A stretch of 64,000 nt of DNA, from NCBI RefSeq assembly GCF_041295575.1, contig NZ_CP160452.1, positions 868,001-932,000 on the forward strand, in the 5' to 3' direction. This document shows positions 49,510 through 59,468 of this stretch, one piece after another. The translations under genes and the position numbers were made by a program. Source of the stretch: Sporosarcina pasteurii (lineage in GTDB: Bacteria; Bacillota; Bacilli; Bacillales_A; Planococcaceae). The first letter of the stretch is position 1. Every line of letters starts with the position of its first letter. The notes under the pieces were generated by a model that worked only from the letters and a program-made list of their open reading frames with translations, ran no database searches and had not been told where the DNA came from.

Positions 49510-49745
49510 ATTTTAAGATATGCGCTTTTAGAAGTTCCCAATGTATTTAACCGGAATGCTGCCACGTGGGGAAACTTTAGTGAAACAGCGAATGGATTCA
49601 TAAATGGGTAACCTTAATAGAGCAATATATTAAGAATTTTTATATGAAATACATTACTTTTACTTAAATATTGTTTATGCTTGAGTTAGAAGGAAAAAGA
49701 ATTCGTGATCAACTGATTATGAATAAGTAAAAAGGAGAATGAGAC
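49510..49745. other. Leader/intergenic region before ddh
   Basis: About 235 bases without a gene. It has a GC-richer segment (49545-49600) that may fold, then A/T-rich sequence and AAGGAG before ddh. I could not match it to the lysine riboswitch or another known leader. Confidence 0.4.
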
Positions 49746-50732
49746 ATGACAAAGAAAATACGAATTGGTATTGCAGGATACGGAAATTTAGGTCGGGGCG
49801 TTGAGTCTGCAATTTATCAGAATGGAGATATGGAACTGGTTGGCGCATTTACAAGAAGAAATCCAGAAGATGTAAACCTATTAAACGAATCAGTTCCTGT
49901 TTATGCACTAGCTCGTGTAGAAGACTTTAAAGAGGAAATCGATGTACTAATTTTATGTGGTGGTTCTAAAAATGATTTGCCAGAACAAGGACCAATGTTA
50001 GCTAAGCATTTTACAACGATTGATAGCTTTGATACACATGCGGACATCCCAAAATATTTTGATGCCGTTGATCAAGTCGCCAAGCCAAATGAAAAGACAG
50101 CGATTATTTCAGTTGGATGGGACCCAGGTTTATTTTCAATGAACAGATTATTCGGGGAATCGGTGTTAGCGGATGGCACTACATATACATTTTGGGGTAA
50201 AGGGTTAAGCCAAGGACATTCTGATGCGGTTAGAAGAGTTCCGGGTGTTAAAGGAGCAGTTCAGTATACAATCCCGAACCCAGAAGCGGTTGAACAAGTG
50301 CGAAGTGGGTCCTTGCCTGAATTAACGACGCGTGAACAACATACGCGGGAATGTTACGTTGTTCTTGAAGAAGGTGCAGATGCTAAAGAAGTTGAGCAAG
50401 CAATCGTTACGATGCCAAATTACTTCACCAACCACGACACAACGGTCCATTTTATTTCTGAAGAAGAACTAAAGCGAGACCACGCTGCAATGCCACACGG
50501 TGGATTTGTGATTCGTAGTGGAAAAACAGGAGATGGAAATAATCAAGTGATTGAATATGCATTAAAACTTGAGAGCAATCCAGAGTTTACAGCGAGCGTC
50601 TTGGTCGCTTATGCAAGAGCAGCGTACCGTTTAAATCAAAATGGAGACTACGGCGCTAAAACAGTATTTGACGTGGCGCCTGGATTACTATCACCGAAAA
50701 GTGCGGCAACACTACGGAAGGAATTGCTATAA
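49746..50732 (+). CDS. ddh: meso-Diaminopimelate D-dehydrogenase
   Basis: 328 residues. NADP-dependent reductive amination in the one-step dehydrogenase branch of lysine/diaminopimelate synthesis. Rossmann start IRIGIAGYGNLGRGVE; substrate-region motifs SFDTHADIP, SVGWDPGLFSMNR and FWGKGLSQGHSDAVRR match the Corynebacterium and Lysinibacillus enzymes. AAAGGAG precedes the ATG. The dehydrogenase route is uncommon in Bacillus but known in Planococcaceae. It appears monocistronic, followed by an M42 peptidase gene 84 bases later. Confidence 0.93.
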   Translation: MTKKIRIGIAGYGNLGRGVESAIYQNGDMELVGAFTRRNPEDVNLLNESVPVYALARVEDFKEEIDVLILCGGSKNDLPEQGPMLAKHFTTIDSFDTHADIPKYFDAVDQVAKPNEKTAIISVGWDPGLFSMNRLFGESVLADGTTYTFWGKGLSQGHSDAVRRVPGVKGAVQYTIPNPEAVEQVRSGSLPELTTREQHTRECYVVLEEGADAKEVEQAIVTMPNYFTNHDTTVHFISEEELKRDHAAMPHGGFVIRSGKTGDGNNQVIEYALKLESNPEFTASVLVAYARAAYRLNQNGDYGAKTVFDVAPGLLSPKSAATLRKELL

Positions 50733-50816
50733 GGGGAAAGTGAATAGTAAATGTTTTGAAAATGAACTCCAATTAGAATATACTAAATAACGTTAACTAT
50801 TTAGGGGGTCGAAAAA

Positions 50817-51905
50817 TTGACGAAACTAGACGAAACATTAATGATGTTAAAAGAATTAACAGATGCAAAAGGAATCCCGGGAAATGAGCGCGAACCCCGT
50901 GATGTCATGAAAAAATATATCGCACCATTTGCTGATGAAATTGAACAAGATGGACTCGGCTCATTAATCGCCAAGAAAACAGGCGAAGAGAACGGACCGA
51001 AAGTGATGGTCACAGGACATCTTGACGAAGTTGGCTTTATGGTCACGAAAATAGACGATAAAGGATTTCTTTCATTTCAAACAGTTGGCGGCTGGTGGTC
51101 TCAAGTAATGCTTGCCCAACGTGTAACAATTGTTACGCGTAAAGGTGACACAGTAACAGGCGTTATCGGTTCAAAGCCACCCCATATTTTATCGCCTGAA
51201 GCACGCAAGAAGCCAGTTGACATTAAAGATATGTTCATTGACATCGGTGCTACTTCTAAAGAAGAGGCGATGGAATGGGGGATTTTACCAGGCGATATGG
51301 TTGTTCCTTATTTTGAATTTACAGTGATGAATAATGACAAGCACCTTCTTGCGAAAGCATGGGATAACCGAATTGGCGTAGCAATTGCGATTGACGTACT
51401 AAAAGGCTTGAAAGAGGAGAAACATCCGAACGTTGTATATAGCGTAGGTGCTGCACAAGAAGAAGTAGGACTTCGCGGTGCGAAAACAGCCGCAACGAAA
51501 ATTCAACCTGATATCGGTTTTGCAGTAGACGTTGGCGTTGCTGGTGACACACCTGGAATATCAGAGAAAGAAGCGACAGGAAATATGGGAGACGGTCCAC
51601 AAATTTTATTAGTTGACGCGTCCATGGTATCTCATAAAGGTTTACGCGACTTAGTCATTGATACGGCTGAAGAAAAGGGCATACCTTACCAATTTGGTTC
51701 AATGCCTGGTGGCGGAACAGATGCAGGTGCAATCCATATTTCGAATAACGGCGTCCCTTCATTAGCAATTTGTATTCCAACACGTTACATTCACAGCCAT
51801 GCCGGAATTTTACACCGTGATGATTATGAAAATACAGTGAAGCTTCTCATTGAGGTCATTAAAAAATTAGACCGCGACACAGTTAATTCCATTACATTTG
51901 AATAG
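50817..51905 (+). CDS. M42 family metallopeptidase (glutamyl aminopeptidase/endoglucanase-like)
   Basis: 362 residues with a TTG start and TAGGGGG upstream. Co-catalytic metal residues are visible: [12 protein letters not shown] (His and Asp), [14 protein letters not shown] (bridging Asp), [13 protein letters not shown] (catalytic Glu pair), [11 protein letters not shown], and the late [13 protein letters not shown] histidine. M42 enzymes are large tetrahedral aminopeptidases that trim peptides in the cytosol. B. subtilis has several relatives (YsdC, YtoP, FrvX types); which one this is was not resolved. A strong terminator follows. Confidence 0.9.
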   Translation: MTKLDETLMMLKELTDAKGIPGNEREPRDVMKKYIAPFADEIEQDGLGSLIAKKTGEENGPKVMVTGHLDEVGFMVTKIDDKGFLSFQTVGGWWSQVMLAQRVTIVTRKGDTVTGVIGSKPPHILSPEARKKPVDIKDMFIDIGATSKEEAMEWGILPGDMVVPYFEFTVMNNDKHLLAKAWDNRIGVAIAIDVLKGLKEEKHPNVVYSVGAAQEEVGLRGAKTAATKIQPDIGFAVDVGVAGDTPGISEKEATGNMGDGPQILLVDASMVSHKGLRDLVIDTAEEKGIPYQFGSMPGGGTDAGAIHISNNGVPSLAICIPTRYIHSHAGILHRDDYENTVKLLIEVIKKLDRDTVNSITFE

Positions 51906-51915
51906 ATTGCCTAAT

Positions 51916-51951
51916 AAAAATGTCCAAACAGTCATTGTTTGGACATTTTTT
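51916..51951 (+). terminator. Intrinsic terminator after the M42 peptidase gene
   Basis: A perfect 15-bp stem (51916-51930 with 51936-51950) with a five-base loop, the right arm ending in a T-run. Confidence 0.87.
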
Positions 51952-51984
51952 CTTTGTGTTTTCTAAGATTTAAAATTATCGGTT

Positions 51985-52030
51985 AAATCATAAAAATTCA
52001 CTTGACTTTATAAATATACATACATATACT
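51985..52030 (+). promoter_or_regulatory. argF promoter with possible ArgR box
   Basis: TTGACT (52002-52007), 17 bases, TATACT (52025-52030) form a clear sigma-A promoter. AAATCATAAAAATTCACT (51985-52002) matches the Bacillus ARG-box consensus at 13 of 18 positions and abuts the -35 box; the ArgR site is tentative. Confidence 0.6.
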
Positions 52031-52070
52031 AGTTTATACAATCAAAAAAATGAGCAGAGGATGATCGATA

Positions 52071-53033
52071 ATGGTGCAATTAAACTTACTGGAGAATGAT
52101 ATTGAAGCGAATTTAAAAGGTCGGGATTTATTAAGTTTGCTAGATTTTACGAGTGAAGAAGTCGTTTTTTTCATTCAGAAAGCCGTTGAAATGAAGAAAG
52201 CGAAGGAAGCAGGGAAGGCAAATCTTCCACTCTCGGGGAAGACACTCGGTATGATTTTCGAGAAAAATTCGACGCGAACTAGAATATCATTTGAAGTGGG
52301 GATGATTCATCTAGGCGGTCATGCAATTTATATGAATGCAAAAGACTTACAACTTGGCCGTGGGGAATCGATTCATGATACAGCGAAAGTGCTCTCTGAA
52401 TTTGTGGATGGTGTCATGATACGTGCCAATTCACATGAAGAAGTAAAAGAGTTAGCGAAGTATTCATCCATTCCAATTATTAATGGATTGACAGATATTT
52501 ATCATCCGTGTCAAGCGTTGGCGGATTTACTAACTATATTTGAAGTGAAGGGAACTTTTGCAGGTAAAAAGCTTGCTTATGTAGGGGATGGAAATAATGT
52601 TGCGCACTCACTAGTTGTTGCTGCGGCGCATGTAGGGTTAGACGTGGTCGTGGCTACACCGAAAGGGTATGAATGTGACGATGCGATTATTCAAGAAGCA
52701 AAGAAAATTGCAGAACAAAATGGTAGTCTTTTTGAGCTAACGAATGATCCGGTGAAAGCGGTGACCGATGCCGATGCGATTTATACAGACGTCTGGACAA
52801 GTATGGGACAGGAAGAAGAAACTGCAAAGCGACTGAAAGACTTTAATGATTTTCAAATTAACGATGCACTTATCGCTCATGCGAAAAGTGATTATATGTT
52901 TTTACATTGTTTACCTGCTAATCGTGAAGAAGAAGTTGCGACGTCTGTAATTGATGGTCCAAACTCTTATGTTTTCCACCAAGCGGGGAATCGACTGCAT
53001 GCACAAAAAGCTGTTTTGGCGACTTTATTATAA
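52071..53033 (+). CDS. argF: Ornithine carbamoyltransferase
   Basis: 320 residues. Makes citrulline from ornithine and carbamoyl phosphate. The carbamoyl-phosphate motif EKNSTRTRISFE, HPCQALADLLT and the ornithine-site motif LHCLPANREEEV are visible. The gene stands alone: no arginine-biosynthesis or arginine-deiminase genes (arcA, arcC) lie beside it, so a biosynthetic role is the default but the catabolic one is not excluded. AGAGGATG precedes the ATG. A terminator follows, then an insertion sequence. Confidence 0.93.
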   Translation: MVQLNLLENDIEANLKGRDLLSLLDFTSEEVVFFIQKAVEMKKAKEAGKANLPLSGKTLGMIFEKNSTRTRISFEVGMIHLGGHAIYMNAKDLQLGRGESIHDTAKVLSEFVDGVMIRANSHEEVKELAKYSSIPIINGLTDIYHPCQALADLLTIFEVKGTFAGKKLAYVGDGNNVAHSLVVAAAHVGLDVVVATPKGYECDDAIIQEAKKIAEQNGSLFELTNDPVKAVTDADAIYTDVWTSMGQEEETAKRLKDFNDFQINDALIAHAKSDYMFLHCLPANREEEVATSVIDGPNSYVFHQAGNRLHAQKAVLATLL

Positions 53034-53051
53034 GTGGATAGAAATATTTAG

Positions 53052-53094
53052 AGACCCCTTAGGTGTGTTGCATAATCCTAGGAGGTCTTTTTTT
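53052..53094 (+). terminator. Intrinsic terminator after argF
   Basis: AGACCCCTTAGG (53052-53063) pairs with CCTAGGAGGTCT (53077-53088) with one mismatch and one wobble, followed by TTTTTT. Confidence 0.75.
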
Positions 53095-53290
53095 GTTGCG
53101 TTGCTCCCTCAAGTAATTTTATGGATAAGCCGAGAACACCCGTGACTTCAGTCGTGGGATGAATCGGCTTCGGTTGAGGCATAGCTTTAGCTATGTTAAT
53201 CAACCGACATTGCATTGTATAAGCGTTTAAAATCCGTTGCCAAAGGGTATCCATCAATACATATGTAAATCAAATAACGAGGGGCTTTCT

Positions 53291-53685
53291 ATGCCTGAAA
53301 TTCATTATGGACACGGATATGTCTATTCCATTCAATACCATCCCGTTTAGTGTGTGTGAAATACCGACATGATATTTTAATCGGGCAAGTAGATGCAGAC
53401 GTAAAGGTACTTTAAAAATTCGCATTTGACAATGACATAAGAATCGTTGAAATAGAATCCGACAAAGATCATATCCATTTACTCATTGAATGTAAGCCGC
53501 AACATTATATCCCGAACTTTGTTAAAGCATTTAAAGGGGGATCAGCCAGATTTAAGAAACACCCTGAACTAAAAAAACAATAGTGGGGTGGGCATCTGTG
53601 GAACCCCAGTTACTTTGTAGCGACCGTGAGTGAAAATACTGAAGAACAAATACGAAAGTATATACAAAGCCAGAAAAAAGTCTAG
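53291..53685 (+). pseudogene. tnpA: Inactivated IS200-type Y1 transposase TnpA
   Basis: The reading frame starts well (MPEIHYGHGYVYSIQYH) but meets TAG at 53348, then a frame change beside a GTGTGTG run (53351-53357), a TAA at 53413 and a TAG at 53581. Across frames the family sequence continues: the HUH motif is in KDHIHLLIE, then GGHLWNPSYFVATVS and EEQIRKYIQSQ. At least four lesions make it non-functional. Its remains end 14 bases before tnpB. Confidence 0.88.
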
Positions 53686-53698
53686 GAGGTGAGGATGA

Positions 53699-54838
53699 AT
53701 GCTTCGACATAGAGCTTATCAGTTTCGTCTCTATCCGAATAAAAAACAAGAAATTTTAATCGTCAAAACAATTGGCTGTTCAAGATTTGTATTCAATCAT
53801 TTTTTGAATCTATGGAACAAATCCTACACGGAAACTGGCAAAGGGTTATCGTATCAAGCGTGTTCTGCCATGCTTCCTAAAATGAAAAAGGAAGAGGAAA
53901 CAATTTGGCTACAAGAAGTCGATAATATCGCGCTTCAATCCTCACTTAAAAATCTTGCTGATGCTTTTTCTCGATTTTTCAAAAAGCAAAATAAAAAACC
54001 TCAATTCAAAAGTAAGGTCAATCCTGTCCAAAGCTATACAACGAAAAATGTAAACAACAATATTGAGTTAAAAGGAAAAAACATTCAGCTTCCAAAACTA
54101 GGGTTGGTTAAGTTCGCAAAAAGCCGGGAACCGAAAGGCCGTATTCTCAATGCGACGATTCGCAAATATGCCAGCGGGAAATATTTTGTTTCTATTTTGT
54201 GTGAAGAGGAAATTTACGAACTGTCAAAAACGAATGCCGCTATTGGCATTGATTTAGGAATCACTGACTTTGCAATCCTTTCTGACGAGCGCAGGATTGA
54301 CAACAATCGGTTCACGTCGAAAATGGAAAAGAAATTGAAGCGCGAACGACAGAAGTTGTCAAAACGAGCACTTGTTGCCAAGCAAAATGGAATCAAACTT
54401 GCGGACGCAAAGAACTACCAAAAACAAAAGCGTAAAGTCGCAAAACTACATGAAAAAGTAATGAATCAGCGTACCGATTTTTTAAATAAGTTAAGTACAG
54501 AAATCATCAAAAACCACGATGTAATCTGTATCGAAGACTTAAACACAAAAGGCATGCTACGCAATAAAAAACTGGCTAAAAGTATTTCTGACGTTTCCTG
54601 GTCCAACTTTATCACTAAATTAGTATATAAAGCTAACTGGTATGGTCGAAAGATTATCAAAGTGGATAGATGGTTTCCATCCAGTCAAATTTGTTCAGAA
54701 TGCGGTGTGCAAGATGGCAAGAAGCCACTGAATATTCGAAAATGGACGTGTTCAGGATGCGAAACTGAACACGACCGTGATATCAATGCGAGTCGAAACA
54801 TTTTGAACGAAGGGCTTAGAATTCAGATTCCCGTATAG
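53699..54838 (+). CDS. tnpB: TnpB, RNA-guided RuvC nuclease of IS200/IS605
   Basis: 379 residues, apparently complete. The RuvC catalytic triad is intact: Asp185 in GIDLGITDF, Glu279 in CIEDLN, Asp361 in DRDINASRN. The zinc finger has Cys332, Cys335, Cys351 and Cys354. The N-terminal WED/REC part begins with HRAYQFRLYPNKKQ. TnpB proteins cut DNA beside a transposon-associated motif, guided by omega-RNA from the right end. AGGAGGTGAGG precedes the ATG. It is intact although its tnpA is dead. Confidence 0.93.
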   Translation: MLRHRAYQFRLYPNKKQEILIVKTIGCSRFVFNHFLNLWNKSYTETGKGLSYQACSAMLPKMKKEEETIWLQEVDNIALQSSLKNLADAFSRFFKKQNKKPQFKSKVNPVQSYTTKNVNNNIELKGKNIQLPKLGLVKFAKSREPKGRILNATIRKYASGKYFVSILCEEEIYELSKTNAAIGIDLGITDFAILSDERRIDNNRFTSKMEKKLKRERQKLSKRALVAKQNGIKLADAKNYQKQKRKVAKLHEKVMNQRTDFLNKLSTEIIKNHDVICIEDLNTKGMLRNKKLAKSISDVSWSNFITKLVYKANWYGRKIIKVDRWFPSSQICSECGVQDGKKPLNIRKWTCSGCETEHDRDINASRNILNEGLRIQIPV

Positions 54839-54972
54839 GGTTAAACTTAATAACCGTAGGAACTACGGGGTTAGCTTGGTAAATAAGAGAAACCGCTGAT
54901 GATAGCGTCATGGCTATCCATCAAGTATGCTCACTTCCCAAGAATCTCGTGACTTTAGTCATGAGAGGTTCA
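54760..54972 (+). ncRNA. Candidate omega-RNA region at the right end of the IS
   Basis: In characterised TnpB systems the guide RNA comes from the 3' end of tnpB and the right end, and its guide is the flanking DNA. Here the region has a stem CCGTAG/CTACGG (54854-54868) and the right-end hairpin (54946-54965). The guide would start near 54973 (TTCATTAGC). Extent and function are inferred from the family. Confidence 0.4.
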
Positions 54973-55030
54973 AGTTCATTAGCATTTATCTTTGATAAGT
55001 TTTAGTTATAATGAAACTAACATGGAGTAG

Positions 55031-56535
<1,505 letters not shown>

Positions 56536-56544
56536 TCGTGAAAC

Positions 56545-56580
56545 AAAGTCCTCGGGCAGGTGAGTGCATCGAGGACTTTT
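56545..56580 (+). terminator. Intrinsic terminator after glpK
   Basis: AAAGTCCTCG (56545-56554) pairs with CGAGGACTTT (56570-56579), ending in TTTT. Confidence 0.78.
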
Positions 56581-56726
56581 GTGTGCTTAGCTTTGTAGAT
56601 TTTTTGATATATACGAATGGACTGGGAAAATGCCTAGTCTTTTTTTGTTTATTAAACATAACATAATGTTAAGAATACTATACATGAAGTTAAGTTTATT
56701 GTACATTGAGAGTAGGAGGTGGCAAG

Positions 56727-56942
56727 GTGCTAAGAAATCGATTGAGAGAATTAAGAGCACGACATCATTTCACACAAGTCGAATTGGCAAAAATCGTTGG
56801 GGTTACACGGCAGACGATTGGTTTTATTGAAAAAGGGGAGTTTTCACCATCCGTTACATTAGCATTAAAACTTGCCCGGGCTTTGGAGTGCGATATAAAT
56901 GAATTATTTTGGTTAGAGGGGGAGGAAGAAGATGAAAAATGA
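56727..56942 (+). CDS. XRE-family helix-turn-helix regulator
   Basis: 71 residues with a GTG start at 56727 and AGGAGGTGG upstream. It is a single helix-turn-helix domain (NRLRELRARHHFTQVELAK, VGVTRQTIGFIEKGEFSPS, LKLARALECDINELF) with an acidic tail. It overlaps the next membrane-protein gene by 11 bases. Small XRE regulators of this type usually repress their own operon with its membrane-protein partner. Confidence 0.9.
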   Translation: MLRNRLRELRARHHFTQVELAKIVGVTRQTIGFIEKGEFSPSVTLALKLARALECDINELFWLEGEEEDEK

Positions 56943-57438
56943 TATGCGTGTCACAATGCCGCTTTGGCAAATGGGAGCTATTTTCTTGTTGATAATTATA
57001 ACGATTGTGACCGGTTTAGCAACAAAAGTGACTAACATTACGAGCACTGGTTTCGAATTTGAAATGACATTTGAAAATTATGTCGCAGGTATTTTCTTGA
57101 TTGCAATGTTCGCTTTCGTTATTTTCTTGACGTTGTTTATCATCAACATTCGAAAACATAACAAACGGTTTCCTGATAAAAAAATAAAAGCATTTACACT
57201 TAAACCTCAAGAATATATCGAAGATGATGAGTTATTCGAAGAAATGACGAAGCGTGCAACGAAGAAAGTATATTCGTATTATGCATGGACATTGCCATTG
57301 CTTGTCGGGTTCTCCTTAGTTGGATTTTTGGGAAGGACAGTCATATTAGTTGGAATCTTGCTAATCGCAATGGGACAATATTGGATTTATTACTCAACGA
57401 TGAGGAAAATGTTAAAGAGTGCGGAGGAAGAAGTATGA
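56932..57438 (+). CDS. Membrane protein of unknown function, operon with XRE regulator
   Basis: 168 residues with four hydrophobic segments (about 12-28, 48-70, 117-137, 138-152). A basic/acidic cytosolic loop (KHNKRFPDKKIKAFTLKPQEY) lies between pairs. GGAGGAAGAAG precedes the ATG. It overlaps its regulator upstream and the next gene by four bases (ATGA), so the three are translationally coupled. Similar in layout to the DUF3169-type proteins next to XRE regulators, but I cannot assign it with certainty. Confidence 0.75.
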   Translation: MKNDMRVTMPLWQMGAIFLLIIITIVTGLATKVTNITSTGFEFEMTFENYVAGIFLIAMFAFVIFLTLFIINIRKHNKRFPDKKIKAFTLKPQEYIEDDELFEEMTKRATKKVYSYYAWTLPLLVGFSLVGFLGRTVILVGILLIAMGQYWIYYSTMRKMLKSAEEEV

Positions 57439-57884
57439 TTGAATATTTACTAGTTTTTTTAGGAGCAGCGATTCCATGGTTGGAAATTGCACTTGTGATT
57501 CCTTTGGGGATTGTCAGCGGCCTTTCACCATTTTGGGTAATGGTTACCGCCTTTACGGGGAATTTACTGACCGTATTGCTGGTCATTATCGGTTTTCAAA
57601 AAGTGAAAGAGTGGGTTGAGAATAGAAGACAGAAAAGTAAAAAAGAACCGTCTAAAAGAACAGAGCGAGGCAAACGAATTTGGAATAAGTATGGAATGCC
57701 GGGCGTAGCGCTTCTCGGCCCGTTTGTTATCGGAACGCATATATCCGCGTTTATCGGATTATTATTCGGTGCAAAAAAAGCAAACGTTACATTTTGGATG
57801 GTCATCAGCATCGCGCTTTGGACGCTAGTCTTTGGTATTCTCACAGCCATGGGTTTCGATTTCTTTGTTGTTAGGAACATTTAA
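57435..57884 (+). CDS. Small multi-drug export protein family (COG2426)
   Basis: 149 residues from the ATG at 57435, which overlaps the previous stop by four bases. Membrane segments flank a basic loop (ENRRQKSKKEPSKRTERGKR). The N-terminal GAAIPWLEIALVIPLG and the C-terminal GVALLGPFVIGTHISAF are typical of the small multi-drug export (PF06695) family. The transported substrate is not established for most members. It is the last gene of the XRE operon. Confidence 0.82.
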   Translation: MIEYLLVFLGAAIPWLEIALVIPLGIVSGLSPFWVMVTAFTGNLLTVLLVIIGFQKVKEWVENRRQKSKKEPSKRTERGKRIWNKYGMPGVALLGPFVIGTHISAFIGLLFGAKKANVTFWMVISIALWTLVFGILTAMGFDFFVVRNI

Positions 57885-57920
57885 CGCAAAAGTGCCAAAT
57901 TAGTAGAAGCGATTAGAATT

Positions 57921-57946
57921 ATAAAAGCCGCCCTGTATGGGGCGGC
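57921..57946 (-). terminator. Terminator for sspI, between convergent genes
   Basis: GCCGCCC (57927-57933) pairs with GGGCGGC (57940-57946). On the minus strand it is followed by TTTTAT, which suits sspI, and it may also act on the plus strand. Confidence 0.72.
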
Positions 57947-57998
57947 CTTATCGTGATGGGGCTCACTAATTTACAAGGAATTCTTCTTTGGACTATAT

Positions 57999-58211
57999 TT
58001 AGCTTGCTGCAAAAACTTGGGCTAATTCATTGGCCATTTTTGCTTTTTCCTGCTCTCCGGCTGAATTCCAAAGTTTCTCAAAGAACACGCCTAATCCTGG
58101 AAGTAAATGTTCTTCTCCACGTTGAATTGCATCTTCGACGACATTACGAACATCATCTGCTGAGTTATTTGTCATATTTGCAGTAATGGCGTCTCGTATT
58201 TGAAAATTCAT
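57999..58211 (-). CDS. sspI: Small acid-soluble spore protein SspI
   Basis: 70 residues from the ATG at 58211 with AGGAGGATG upstream. It reads MNFQIRDAITANMTNNSADD and GLGVFFEKLWNSAGEQEK, the SspI (H-type minor SASP) family. It is made in the forespore under sigma-G control in B. subtilis. It diverges from the rRNA methyltransferase gene and sits beside pheST, as in B. subtilis. It is good evidence that the organism forms endospores. Confidence 0.93.
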   Translation of the reverse strand: MNFQIRDAITANMTNNSADDVRNVVEDAIQRGEEHLLPGLGVFFEKLWNSAGEQEKAKMANELAQVFAAS

Positions 58212-58258
58212 TTTTATCATCCTCCTACTACCATTTTGGACAGATTTATCGCCAACTA

Positions 58259-58295
58259 TACCGCCTTTTGGTACACTAAAAAGAAAAAGGCGGTA
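58259..58295. promoter_or_regulatory. Inverted repeat that can mask the trmH RBS
   Basis: TACCGCCTTTT (58259-58269) and AAAAGGCGGTA (58285-58295) form a perfect 11-bp inverted repeat. The right arm contains AAAGGCGG, the only Shine-Dalgarno-like sequence before the ATG at 58304, and the region is also the sspI promoter region. Confidence 0.6.
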
Positions 58296-58303
58296 CGCTA
58301 TAC

Positions 58304-59068
58304 ATGAAACGAATTGAATCCATACAAAATGCACTTGTGAAGCATTGGAAAAAACTTGTCCAGACTCGAAAAGAACGTGATAAATCAAAGGAATTTCTCG
58401 TGGAAGGTTTTCATTTAGTAGAAGAAGCGTTAAAAGCTGAAAATGCTGTCTTGACTTTAATGAAACGAGAAGACGTAGAACTCCCGGAAAACTGGAATCT
58501 CGAAAATATTGTTGTGAATGAAATCACAAGGGCGGTTGCGAAGGAGATTTCTGAAACGGAGCAATCTCAAGGCTTTTATGCGCATTGTCGTCAACCGGAA
58601 TATACAGAAGCCTCTTACGGAAATTGGAAAAAGCTTCTGTTTATCGATGCAGTGCAAGATCCAGGAAATGTAGGTACAATGATTCGAACAGCTGATGCTG
58701 CTGGAATGTCGGCTGTGATTATTGGAAAAGGCTCAGCGGATCCATTTAATCCGAAGACAGTTCGTTCAGCGCAAGGTTCTCATTTTAACATTCCGGTAGT
58801 GAGAGGCGATTTAACGGAATGGATTCAAAAAGCAAAAGACAGTGATATTAAAGTCATTGGCACAAGCTTGGAAGAATCTGTTTTATATAAAGAGGTACAA
58901 CCGAGTGAAAAATTTGCACTGATTGTTGGAAATGAAGGCAGTGGGATGAGTCCAGAACTGCTCGCACAAACAGATACAAATGTCAGAATTCCAATCTACG
59001 GAAAAGCAGAATCATTAAACGTTGCGGTCGCGACAGGCGTTCTTTTATATGCATATTCTGAAGAATAA
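58304..59068 (+). CDS. TrmH/SpoU-family RNA 2'-O-methyltransferase (YsgA-like)
   Basis: 254 residues. N-terminal substrate-binding domain (FLVEGFHLVEEALKAE), then the SPOUT catalytic domain with knot motifs: DAVQDPGNVGTMIRTADAAG (1), IVGNEGSGMS (2) and IPIYGKAESLNVAVATGVLLY (3). It methylates a ribose in rRNA or tRNA; the exact site is not readable from sequence. Location between sspI and pheST matches ysgA. An RBS-masking inverted repeat precedes it. Confidence 0.92.
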   Translation: MKRIESIQNALVKHWKKLVQTRKERDKSKEFLVEGFHLVEEALKAENAVLTLMKREDVELPENWNLENIVVNEITRAVAKEISETEQSQGFYAHCRQPEYTEASYGNWKKLLFIDAVQDPGNVGTMIRTADAAGMSAVIIGKGSADPFNPKTVRSAQGSHFNIPVVRGDLTEWIQKAKDSDIKVIGTSLEESVLYKEVQPSEKFALIVGNEGSGMSPELLAQTDTNVRIPIYGKAESLNVAVATGVLLYAYSEE

Positions 59069-59080
59069 ATGGACAGAATG

Positions 59081-59401
59081 TTGAAGGACAAAACATTATC
59101 GGGTATACTAATGATATATTGTATGTAAAAGCAATGATTGGGAAAAGTTGATGATAGAAAAGTCGCCAGGAAGTTTGCACCTTGACTGAAAGTGCAAATC
59201 GATTTTGTTTATTAATGTTCACCCCATGAGCTGCCGCCAGGACTAGAATGAATTCTATAAAGGCGCGCCGGCACCGGACCGTTATACCGAGTTTTGAGTG
59301 ATTACACGATGTATGACTAATGAATTGTCGTCTGTGTAATAATCAGGGTGGTACCGCGAAGAAAATATCCTCGTCCCTTTTTTATAGGGGCGATTTTTTT
59401 A
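59081..59401 (+). promoter_or_regulatory. pheS promoter and T-box leader
   Basis: TTGAAG (59081-59086), 17 bases, TATACT (59104-59109) form the promoter. The T-box sequence AGGGTGGTACCGCG is at 59345-59358. The terminator stem pairs TCGTCCCT (59371-59378) with AGGGGCGA (59386-59393), followed by a T-run to 59401. It should respond to uncharged tRNA-Phe; a TTC specifier is expected in stem I but was not located with certainty. Confidence 0.9.
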
Positions 59402-59468
59402 TGGTCTTTTTTGATGAGTTATTATCTGAAGTGATTATATGGATGGAATCACGAATGTCAGTGCTTTC

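Larger units (their letters stand above)
53123..54972 (+). mobile_element. IS200/IS605-family insertion sequence with dead tnpA and intact tnpB
   Basis: The left end has an imperfect subterminal hairpin, CCCGTGAC-TTCA-GTCGTGGG (53139-53157), enclosed by AAGCCGA/TCGGCTT. The right end has CTCGTGAC-TTTA-GTCATGAG (54946-54965) followed by AGGTTCAAG. The two hairpins are alike, with no terminal inverted repeats or target duplication, as expected for Y1-transposase elements. The left edge is probably just after TTTAT (53118-53122). Boundaries are uncertain by a few bases. Inserted between argF and glpK. Confidence 0.82.

Noticed and set aside
49510..49745. Lysine riboswitch before the diaminopimelate dehydrogenase gene
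   Set aside because: The conserved lysine-riboswitch core could not be found, and no terminator lies between this region and the gene.
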